A DNA stretch of 64,000 bases from Ariolimax columbianus (lineage: Eukaryota > Mollusca > Gastropoda > Stylommatophora > Arionidae), in NCBI GenBank assembly GCA_036924085.1, contig JAVGWX010000004.1, forward strand, positions 79,190,941 through 79,254,940. Direction: 5' to 3'. A program made the position numbers and the translations under genes. Shown in pieces: positions 30,410 to 42,500 of the stretch (position 1 is the stretch's first letter; every line of letters begins with the position of its first letter). Below the pieces are notes generated by a model, which was given only the letters and a program-made list of their open reading frames with translations, had not been told where the DNA came from and ran no database searches.

Positions 30410-30565
30410 TCACTCAGCTGACTTGCATAAGTAATTTATGGGTAACATGAGAATATCAGTGTTAGAGTCTACATCTTTGACGTCCAACTTAAACACGCCA
30501 TCGTCACCGTCCATGCTGATCAATGATCCCGTGGCTTCTCGTTTGTCTCCGATTATTACCTTTGC
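30410..30565 (-). CDS. SUPT5H: SUPT5H last exon
   Basis: Acceptor CCACAG|GCA in phase 0, 51 codons then [23 protein letters not shown], then DDGVFKLDV, corresponds to the terminal KOW fold of SPT5. The tail ([15 protein letters not shown]) is divergent from vertebrates. Confidence 0.93.
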   Translation of the reverse strand, partial: AKVIIGDKREATGSLISMDGDDGVFKLDVKDVDSNTDILMLPINYLCKSAE

Positions 30566-33500
30566 CTGTGGAATGAAATGAGAATTAATGAATCGAGTTT
30601 GGAAGAAAATTCTGAGAAGTTCTATAAGTACATATTTATCTCTTTGCATGATCTTCTACACACACAATAACTTTTTCTTCTTTTAATGTGGCTTCGCAGT
30701 GCAATGTTTTTGACACAAATTTTAATGGCAATAAGGGATGAAAATGAACAAATTTAAAAGATGTGATGAATACCAAAGAGGTTCACTACCAGATCTGCAC
30801 ATGCATTAGGTAATGAGAATTGTGCCTGAAATCCTGTCCATCTGATTGCCAGATAATTTTCTTTTCATGATGATTCTGAGATAAAATCAATTGTAAGACA
30901 CATCCAGATTTTAAGAGAGTATTAAATAGAGAAAATATACTGTCTTGAAATCAAAGGGAGCCAAGATGCAGCAGAGCATGAGCTGACAGCAGCCAGCGAC
31001 TCATAGCTGGTGGCTTGCATCAGGGTCAGGTAACCAGAGCTGACCAAAACCCTATTCTGCCTCCAGGTGGCCGCCCTGGAAACAGGCTGCACTAGTGTAG
31101 TCTGGCCAGGGGATAGTGAATTGCAGTGGGAAGGCAAACCCGATACTAAAAAAATCCAGCTGAATTTGGATGTATTGGGCCACAAGGTGCAAATATGACT
31201 AAACTACGAGGCAATGTCCTTTTCAGGAGAAATGCCGAAGAAGAAGAATCAAAGAAATACAGCGTCTTAGTCGACCTGTACTTCTACAGTGACAGATACC
31301 CCTTGCAGGTCCCAGGTCTGGTGTGAGCTGGATGTAGCAGAGAGGAGGATTTCCTGCTTCGCTGGTTAGACTCTAGCAGCTTATTACTCCACTGTGTTGG
31401 GACAAGTGCCGCGGAGAGTGATTAACCGATGTGCAAGTCTATCTTAATAGACTCAAACACTAGAGCAAAGTAGATCCGCAGCCTGTTAGGCGCCATCTAT
31501 GCTGCTCTTAACAAACAATCTAACCATGTTGTGCTATGTCCCATAGTTAGTCCATGTCACACAGTCAACTGATACAACACCACGCTATCTGTGAGGCAGC
31601 AGTGCTATTCTTGACCTTGTCATACGCAAAGACCCCAGCGGACCACTCGGGAAGTAAATACAGTATATATATATATCATGAAAATACCTTATCTCCTTTC
31701 TCAGGCAGGACAGGCTCCAGGTGTTCACAGCTGACACTGACCGTCTTCTCATCATCGGCCACGTACAAGGTACACATGACACCCTGTCGACATTAAAGAT
31801 AAACATATGTAACAGGTCACGGTAGTCCCATATCAGGCACTACTGTCAGGGATGAAGTGTTTGAGACTTTATTAAATTAGATCAGTTTTTCCTTTATGAG
31901 GTGGGGCGGCCAGTTCCCTTCCCTAACAGTATGCCCGGTATTAATTTAAACCTGGGTCAAAATGGAAAAATGATCACCCGGGCCACATGGAAAACGATGC
32001 CTACCACCGATTCCCCAGACGAGATCAGGTGATCATTCTCTGGCCACGCAAAGGACACAGCAGGCTAAGATGTCACCTATACAATATGTTCAAGATTGGC
32101 ACTACGGACCTTTGTATCTGTGGCACAGTTAGCATGACAGCAGAACACATTTTGTAGCCCTGCCCACTGTATAGCGACAAAAGAAGTAGCATTAGGCAAC
32201 ATCCAGTGTCCTTCCATGAGAAGCTGTACGGAAGTGCACGTGGGCCTGAAGTCGACTGCTACCTTCGTTAAGAGTCGTTGAAATAGAGGTCTGAAGACGA
32301 ACGAGGAAGAAGAAACCTGGGTCAACTGGGACGTGTCAATATTGAGGAACAAACCAAGTACTACTGCTGGAAGAAGTCAGCACTCTACCTGTCACATAGA
32401 TGTTGCCAAACATTCTCATGGTGGGACTGTTACCCATTGTCATGGTAGGACTGTTCCCCATTGTCATGGTAGGACTGTTTCCCATTCTCATGGTAGGACT
32501 GTTCCCATTCTCATGGTAGGACTGTTCCTCATTCTCATTGTAGGACTGTTCCTCATTCTCATGGTAGGACTGTTTCTCATTCTCATGGTGGGACTGTTCC
32601 TCATTCTCATGGTGGGACTGTTCCTCATTCTCATGGTGGGACTGTTCCTCATTCTCATGGTGGGACTGTTCCTCATTCTCATGGTGGGACTGTTCCTCAT
32701 TCTCATGGTGGGACTGTTCCTCATTCTCATGGTGGGACTGTTCCTCATTCTCATGGTGGGACTGTTCCTCATTCTCATGGCGGGACTGTTCCTCATTCTC
32801 ATGGTGGGACTGTTCCTCATTCTCATGGTGGGACTGTTCCTCATTCTCATGGCGGGACTGTTCCTCATTCTCATGGCGGGACTGTTCCTCATTCTCATGG
32901 CGGGACTGTTCCTCATTCTCATGGCGGGACTGTTCCTCATTCTCATGGCGGGACTGTTCCTCATTCTCATGGTGGGACTGTTCCTCATTCTCATGGTGGG
33001 ACTGTTCCTCATTCTCATGGCGGGACTGTTCCTCATTCTCATGGTGGGACTGTTCCTCATTCTCATGGCGGGACTGTTCCTCATTCTCATGGCGGGACTG
33101 TTCCTCATTCTCATGGCGGGACTGTTCCTCATTCTCATGGCGGGACTGTTCCTCATTCTCATGGTGGGACTGTTCCTCATTCTCATGGTGGGACTGTTCC
33201 TCATTCTCATTGCGGGACTGTTTCTCATTCTCATGGTGGGACTGTTTCTCATTCTCATGGTGGGACTGTTCCTCATTCTCATGGTGGGACTGTTCCTCAT
33301 TCTCATGGTGGGACTGTTTCTCATTCTCATTACGGGACTGTTCCCCATTCTCATGGTGCTTTTGTTTCTAGCTCTTGACAATTTCAAGGCGAGACTGTTC
33401 TTAGCTCTTGACATTCCCATGAATGAATTTTTCCTTATTCTCAAGGTGGGACATCCGTAGCTTTTGACATGATCATGGTGGGATTGTCTAACCTATCCTA

Positions 33501-36500
33501 AGAAGGATTGGTTAACTGATGGATTTCAAGTACAATTAATAATTTCACATGATTAATTTGCTAGTTTCAGGCACAACTTTCATGTCACTTTCAGAACATG
33601 CCTGAGGAGTGGGTGGCCCAGCGGTTAGAGTACTTATTTTCTAATCAGAATAGCATAGGTCCTAGTCTCTTCAAGGACATAGGTTTGTCCTATATTCTGG
33701 TGAAATAAAAATCTATCCTGCATACTATGCTGTGACTGCCATGGCTAGCAGCTTCTTTTCCTAAGCCCTATAAAATCTCCATTGCTGGTCCCATAAATAG
33801 GAAATATGTGGTAATTATAGTTTATTTTTAGTCACACGGGTGGAACGATGTTCTGAAGCTACCCCATGCTTCTCTCTCGACAGTCTCTATTTCTGCATAG
33901 TTGTTGTGCAGCGTAAGGCTTCACAATAGACAAACAGTATTGATTACCACCTAGTTGGCCAGACTGCTGTAACACAGCCTGTTTCCAGGAAGACAGCGTG
34001 GAAGTCTTCTTGTGATTGCAACTTTGATGTTTACACCATCAGACAAGGCGGAGGAAGATTAACATCTGGTCAGGCACAACATACTGATAAGACATATTAG
34101 TGGGATCAAGATGCTGAGCAGCGCATGAGCTGCATCGGTCAGCGACCCATAGCTGACTGTTAGCATCAGTGTAAGCGAACCAGAGCTGCCAAGACCCTTC
34201 TACACCTCCACGCGGTGATCCTGGATAACAGGCAGCAACAGAGCAGAATGGCTAAGGAGAAGGGATCGAAGAGGGAATGCTAAAATGGTACTAAAAAATG
34301 CTTGCTGAAGTCGGATGTGTTAGACCGAAAGTTGCAAATATCGCAGTCAAGCTGTAAACTACGACACAGCGCATTCTGTTCTCTGGACTACAGTTTGTTA
34401 CTTAGGACTGAGTCAGGGTTTGATAGCGGGAGATTGAGAATGAATGAAGCCAAGCCAGACACATTAGTCAGGGTCAGGCAAAATATACTGGACAAGACCC
34501 TCACCTCGACTTTCACATAGTCCTCCCTGGAAACGAGCTGTTTTCATGGCAGCCTGGCTAACAAGGCAGGGGAATCAACGTGATCCCTATAGTAGTGAGC
34601 GACACACAGATGAAGCCAAATATAGCACAACAGTCTGGAGGACCTCGGTCCACCTTCATCAGCATGTTCAGGATGTGAGGAAAGCTACTGCAACCTGCCA
34701 CTAAATGTCCTCTTTTTCAGGACGCACAAAAGAGTAAACCTACTCATTTTGGCATTCACAACAACAACAACAAATGCGAGATGTTACGATAACTAGCCAT
34801 ACAGGGAATAGTCTTGGCTCCCCCAGGGAAGAACAAAGTGGTTCTTTCCTTTACTCCCTGTGTAGCACTCGAATGACAACACAAGTACTCACATTAATGC
34901 TTTTGATAATGCCTGTCTGATAAACTAGTTGATCATTTTCATGGGTGGCCTTCACCTTCACAACAATGTCTGTTGTATGCCAGTCAGTCATGCTGGGTTC
35001 CATAACTGAAAGAAGTCAAATACATGCAGGTTGTAAGATAAAAGAAGTAATATTTATAATGATAACAAACAATAATAGCGATAACAATAATAGTAATTAA
35101 AAAAATAGCAATAACAATAATAATTACAAGAATAATAGCAATTACAATAGTAATATGAATAATAGCAATAACAGTAACAAGAATGATAGCAACAACAATA
35201 ACAAGAATAATAACAGTAATAAGAATAATAACAATAACAATAATAAGAATAATAACAGTAATAAGAATAATAACAATAACAATAATAAGAATAATAACAG
35301 TAACAATAGTAATATGAATAATAACAATAGTAATATGAATAATAGCAATAGTAATAAGAATAATAGCAATAACAATAGTAATATGAATAATAACAATAAC
35401 AACAATAATAAGAATAATAACAATAACAATAGTAATATGAATAATAGCAATAGTAATAAGAATAATAGCAATAACAATAGTAATATGAATAATAACAATA
35501 GTAATAAGAATAATAGCAATAACAATAGTAATATGAATAATAACAATAGTAATATGAATAATAACAATAACAATAGTAATATGAATAATAACAATAGTAA
35601 TATGAATAATAACAATAGTAATATGAATAATAACAATAACAGTAGTAATATGAATAATAACAATAACAATAGTAATATGAATAATAACAATAGTAATAAG
35701 AATAATATCAATAATAGTAATAAGACTAATAACCAGGGTTGCTAGTTTCGTGGTTTTCCCACTTAATTAGGCTTCTTTTTTCAGAGAGTTGCGGGAAATT
35801 TTGGTTGATTGCGAGTTGCTGTATTTTGGGCTATTTTCATTTTTGGCCGCTATTTTTTGGGCTACCTGGCACAGACATGTTTCGTATTTACAATGTTACA
35901 AATGCACCTTCAAACCTACAATTTAATTTGTTTATTTTCAGCGAATTTCAGCATTATTAACTTGTATTTCTATTTCATCTTTGACTTAAAAATACAACGG
36001 AATAATATTTGTTGTCTTTTTTTACTCTGATGTGAATAAATTTTTCAATTAGTGTGCAAAATTTATTATTAAGTTCCAGTTTATTACAAATTATTGTTGT
36101 GGGCAACAACACAGTAATTCACACTTAAACACAGCGGTACCAGAGCTAGAGGCCGACCCCGTAAAAGATGGATTGATGGGATGTCCAAGGCAGCCAGTTC
36201 CACCTAATACGAAGCCCACACAAAGAAGTTACTTATACACCTGACACCGAAAGGCAAACCAGGATCAGACAATAGATAGACAGACAGACAGGCTGATAGA
36301 TAGTAATAAGAATAATAGCATAACACTAACAGTGATAATGCTAACAGCAATAACAATAATAGTAACAAGAATACTAGTAGTAACAGCAATAGTCATAATA
36401 ATGTTGTTGTGAATGCCCACAATGAGTATGCTTCACCAAATGGAATAACTGCAATTTTAATTTGATTGATTGATGCAACAGACACTGAATATTAGAATGG

Positions 36501-39500
36501 ATGTATGTCTTGTCATTGCTTCTAACAGTAATAACACTAGTAATAACAATAATAATACTAGTAATAAGAATACTAGAATAATAATAGTGATAACAATAAC
36601 AGTGATAACAATAGTAGCAAAAACAATAAATATATTAAAAACAATAGCAGTAATAACAATATAAGTAATGTCTTCTTCTTCTTTGTTTGTTCTCAATCTC
36701 CCGCTACCGCTGAACAGGGCTTTCCAAGTAGCAGGATGTAGTCCGGAGAATTAAATGCGTTGTCGCTACTTTACAGCTTGACTGCGGATATTTGCACCTT
36801 TCGGCCCGACACATCTGACTTCAGCATGATATTTTTAGGTACCAGGTTAGCCTTCCCATTCGATCCATTCTGCTTAGCCAGTCTGCCCTGTTATCGAGGA
36901 TCACCACGTGGATGTGGAGAAGGGTCTTGGCAGCTCTGATTGGCTGGCCCTGACACTAACAGCTAGCTATAGGTTGCTCAGCGCTACAGCTAATGCACAG
37001 CTCAGCCTCTTGATCCCAAATAAATTAAATGAGTTGGTTTGTTGGTTATTGATCCAGCGGCCTATGGGCTCCTGCCCTTTGGCCCAATGCCATATAGTGG
37101 TATCTGCAAGTGTTTGTAAGCTGTTGTTTAGCTCCGTACAAAGTGTTCCATTTGTCTGGCCTTGGAGGAAGAAGCTCTTTTCTAACACCTGCAAGCGCCG
37201 AACATTCAAAAGGATGATGTTCAACAGTTTTATAGGGATGTGTGCACAGCCGGCACTCTGGAGCATGTTCTGGCTGGATTCTGTTCATAGGGATGTGTGC
37301 ACAGCCGGCACTCTGGAGCATGTTCTGGTTGGATTCTGTTCAAGTGGCTGTTAAGTTGTATGTGTTGAGTGCAAAGTGGGAAAATGGTGTTTTGGTCTCT
37401 CCTTTTCAGGAGGTTGATGTTGTCATTTGGGATTTGGGATTTCAGTATTTCCCATTGCCCATCTATTCAGCCAGGTCTCTTTGTTCACAGTCTTCAGTAG
37501 TTGTTTGACTGTCTGTAGGGTTGTTGGTGTGTATTGTTGTTCTTGACTTGCAGGTGAATGCTGGTTCTCTTTTCCCATGTCTGTTCAGCACAGTGCTGGT
37601 TCCTTTCTAACCACAGAGGGTGTGTGTGTGTTGTCCAATAGGAGACCCATTTGTAGAGATAGGTTACTGGCAAGGGTTTAAGTATAAAACCCTCATTATA
37701 TAGTTCCTCATCTACTAAGTTATACTGTAGCATAGTGTTAGTTCTAATACGTAATGGGAGAGGCAATCAGAGCTTACTCATGCTGGATTAAATGAGATAA
37801 AATGACTGTGTATAATTACATAACAAGTTCAATGCTTACCTGTTCCTGGGGTCTGAGGTGTGAAGGGGGCCACAGGTGTCATGGGACTGTACCCCATAGG
37901 AGACGGACTCCCAGCAAAGCTGGCAGGGCTAGGGCTTGACAGCATGGTAGGGTTAGGTGTCCCAACATACCCTGGACTCTGGACTGTCAAAGAAATTGAG
38001 AAAGTTAAGCAACATTTGCACACAAATTTATACAGAGAAATGTCAATGAATATTCATTAAAAAGTAATGCAAGGGAAACAAATAGGATAAATTAGGAGTA
38101 CAAAGATAATGTTGTTATCTCATAGCTGCTGAGCAAGCCTGCTCTTGGTAGACCAATGTCATTTTTATATAGATACAGGTCTTCTTCAGCTATTTCACTG
38201 CTCCGTACAGTTTGTTGGCAATTGTCGGCAGTGCTTGTAAGAATCTTTTCCTCATGTCCGCAGGCGCCTTGTACTAATTGAGTAGATGTCGAACTGTTTC
38301 ATCAGAGTGAGAACAATGTGTTCACAAGGGCAGGTGCTGGGGATTGATGCAGTTCAAACTGCTATTGACTCTGGTATGTCCTGTTTGGAACTGAAAGATG
38401 AGACTTTGATCTATTCTATGTAGTTTATTTTTGGCATCATTACTTTTTGGCTGACTGGTCGACATCCTTCAGCTGTTAGAAACCGAATCACTGCTCGCTG
38501 ATCAACTCTGGACAGATTCCGTAACACATCCGCAATGTTTTCAACAGTCTGCTGAGGAAACTATGAGTCAGAGGATAATGAAATTTTGCAAACTTGACGG
38601 CTGGTATGTGCTGTTTACATAAGAAGTGACGTCATCATGAACATCTGTATATCTGTATGTATGTTCACTTGGTGCAGTTAGGTCCAGTTTCATTTGAACA
38701 GACCTCGTATGTTGTAAAAGGTGATGAAAGAAGGTTGTACATGCGGCTAGCAACCACCTTAAGTAAAGCCCTTGCTATTGAAACTACCATTGCAAATGTT
38801 CGGATATAGAGTCCATGCAAGGGGGACACCTGTCATCAAATCAATCAAAACCTTTCAGCTACATGTGGAACACAGAACTTCAGCAAATATACACCAAGTT
38901 CTGGTCTAGACCGGTCATTCCAGCTCTGTCTTCCCTGTTTCCTTTTATGCTTCTCTCGAGCTCTCTTGTCCATTTGTGTTTTGGTCTGCCTGTATTTCAT
39001 TTGCCTTGGTCTTGGATAGGACACACAATAAGGAAACCAACTGATAACAATACGAGACAGTCCCTATTCTGGAATCCCCAAGGCAAGAGAAGTAGAGATC
39101 GACTCTACATTGCCAGTCTCTCAGCCTTCCCTTGACACCTCACATCCATTTCCCTCGTAAACAAACTTGGTGGTCTGTCTCAGCCTTCCTTCATTACCTT
39201 CCATCCATTTCCCTCATAAACTTGGCAGACTGCCTCAGCCTTCTATTGTCACCTCACATCCATAAACTTGGTAGTCTGTCTCAGACTTACATTGACACCT
39301 CACATCCATTTCCCTCATAAACTTGGCAGACTGTCTCAGCCTTCCATTGTCCCCTCTCATTCATTTCCTTCATAAACTTGGTGGTCTGTCTCAGCCTTAC
39401 CTCACCCCCCATCCATTTACCTCATAAACTTGGCAGACTGTCTCATCCTTCCATTGTCACCTCTCATTCATTTCCTTCATAAACTTGGTGGTCTGTCTCA

Positions 39501-42500
39501 GCCTTCCCTTGACACCTCCCTCACATCAATTTCCCTCATAAACTTGGTGGTCTGTCTCAGCCTCCCCTTGTCACCTCACATCCATTTCTCTCATAAACTT
39601 GGTGGTCTGTCTCAGCCTTCTATTGTCACCTCACATCCATAAACTTGGTAGTCTGTCTCAGCCTTACCTTGACACCTCACATCCATTTCCCTCACAAACA
39701 AACTTGGTGATCTGTCTCAGCCTTCCCTCACCTCACATCCATTTCCCTCACAAACAAACTTGGTGGTCTGTCTCAGCCTTCCCTCACCTCCCATCCATTT
39801 CCCTCATAAACTTGGTGGTCTGTCTCAACCTCCCCTTGTCACCTCACATCCATTTCCCACATAAACTTGGTGGTCTGTCTCAACCTCCCCTTGTCACCTC
39901 ACATCAATTTCCCTCATAAACTTGGTGGTCTGTCTCAACCTTCCCTTGTCACCTCACATCCATTTCTCTCATAAACTTGGTGGTCTGTCTCAGCCTTCTA
40001 TTGTCACCTCACATCCATAAACTTGGTAGTCTGTCTCAGCCTTACCTTGACACCTCACATCCATTTCCCTCACAAACAAACTTGGTGATCTGTCTCAGCC
40101 TTCCCTCACCTCACATCCATTTCCCTCACAAACAAACTTGGTGGTCTGTCTCAGCCTTCCCTCACCTCCCATCCATTTCCCTCATAAACTTGGTGGTCTG
40201 TCTCAACCTCCCCTTGTCACCTCACATCCATTTCCCACATAAACTTGGTGGTCTGTCTCAACCTCCCCTTGTCACCTCACATCAATTTCCCTCATAAACT
40301 TGGTGGTCTGTCTCAACCTTCCCTTGTCACCTCACATCCATTTCCCACATAAACTTGGTGGTCTGTCTCAACCTCCCCTTGTCACCTCACATCCATTTCC
40401 CTCATAAACTTGGTGGTCTGTCTCAACCTCCGCTTGTCACCTCACATCAATTTCCCTCATAAACTTGGCAGACGAGGAACTAAATCAGGTCTGGCTAAGA
40501 AGGGTGGGACATGGAGCTGGCTACTCCAGCCTGCAAAGACTAAAAGCAACAAGACAATAAAATAAGACATGTATATCTCATTGTAGAAGACTCTACACAT
40601 CATGGTATAAACAAAGTAATGATTCACAAGGGTGTAAGGACGACCCAAGAAATACTTACCATCAAAACCTCCTGGAGATGGAGCTGGATAGGGTGAATAC
40701 GCACTGCCCGGTGTTTGAGGAGTATATGGGCCCGTTGGAGCAGGAGAGTCTGCATGGTAGCCTGGCGTGGCAGGATTTGGCGTTGTGCCAAAATCTGCTG
40801 GCGACGGGGAGTCCTCATAATTGTAGTCAAAATCATTGGTCCTAATCGAGTACAGAAAATACAAATGTTGATTTTTCAAAACAAAAACTAGGTCTTGTTG
40901 TGAACAAAAATAAATTATATTAATCAACACAGCCCGTTACTCATCATCATCATGTAGAATGCCATTTTGCAGAACATCACTCTCATCGCAGCCGCTCTGT
41001 AAAACTCTTGATCTCCATAATCTTCAGAATATATGTGATGTCTTATGTTCATCTTCTCGTTTGTCCAGTATTATATTTCTAAGATTCAAGAAGCTCTTGC
41101 CTTGTTCCAGTGTTTGAGTGTCTATTTGTATCTGTAGAGCTGGTTCACAGTTTATATTTTTCCAGTGTTAATGTACGAGGGGGCTTCAAATAAAAACATC
41201 AAAAGTGGAATAGAAATTATAAAAACCCTGCCTTTGTATTGTAACTTGTTAATATGGTTGCTTGTGATGTCAAGAGTGTCCTCCACATGCCATCATTGTG
41301 CAGACAAACAACCTGATGTCATAGTTGCAGTCAAAAGATGGCCGCATCTCTATTGACATGCACCAAACAGGAGCAGCATTGGTGCTGAAGACGGATGTGT
41401 CAGACCGAAAGGTGCAAATATCACAGTCAAGCTGTAAACTGGCGACACAATGCATTCCATTCTCCAGACTACATCCTGCTACTTGCAAATCCTTGTTCAG
41501 GGCTTGGTAGTGGGAGATTGAGAACTAATGCAGAAGAAGAAGGAGCAGCATTCTGTTATCCATGTTTTAAGCAGCAAATGGGTGAAACCTATAGAAATTC
41601 ATCAATGATGATGGTCCAATTTGGTGATGATGTATGCCTTTCATTCCAGCAAGTGTGTGAGTGGAGTAGGATGTTCCAAAACGGGGTGAGTTCTGCGACA
41701 GACTGTTCATGGCTGGGTCAGGCACATTGAGTAATGATCCGAGGATTGAATATTGATTGCAGCCGTTGGCCGCCTTGTAAAGAAAAATCGCAGATTGACT
41801 GAGTGAAAGGCATTTATCACCTTACTTGACCTTCATTCGTCGATGAATTTCTATAGGTTTTTGCCCCTTCGCTGCTCAAAAAACGGATACCAGAACGCTG
41901 CTTCTCTTTGGTGCATGTCAAAAGTGGGACGGCCATCTTTTAATTGCAATATGACATCACGTTGTTCGTTTGCACTGTGATGGCACGTGCAGGAGACTTT
42001 TGACATCCTTAGCAACCATATTAACAAGTTACAATACAATGGCATGGTTTTTCTAAATGCTATCCCACTGTTCAGGTTTTCATTTCAAGCCCCCTTGTAC
42101 AATCCATACACCTGACTTTTGATCTTTACTTCAACTATCAATTCCTACAGTTCTTTGTCACTTTGAGCCAGGAGAACTGTTATCCACATACTAGAAATGA
42201 TTAAATTATATTAACCTTTATGGTGCGTGCGTAAATTAATAAAGAACGTGTTGGTGTTATTGTTTTTGCTGTGTGTGTGTTAGTTTCTGAGATACAAGAT
42301 GAAGGTGATAGTGTTGAAAAACAGCACAAACGTAAAAACTTACCTGTTTTTGGCATCCCTGATGTGTAGGAAATTTTTTGCAAAGTTTCAGAGAATGGAT
42401 TATCAATGTTTACAAGATGGCCCTATCTGTTAATTTCCACTACAAACGTATTTATTACTTCTACATAAACAAATTAACCAGATCTACCTCAGAAAAATAT

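Noticed and set aside
32333..33460. 375-codon [14 protein letters not shown] frame and its 318-codon antisense partner
   Set aside because: Both result from a 24-bp tandem array inside a SUPT5H intron; there is no start context or conserved domain. Kept as a repeat and a finding only.
35142..35745. Leu/Phe-rich and Asn-rich frames of about 190 codons
   Set aside because: Produced by the trinucleotide tract, not genes.
39132..40297. Frames of about 106 codons with [14 protein letters not shown] repeats
   Set aside because: Minisatellite translations; the identity of two of them reflects the 378-bp block duplication.
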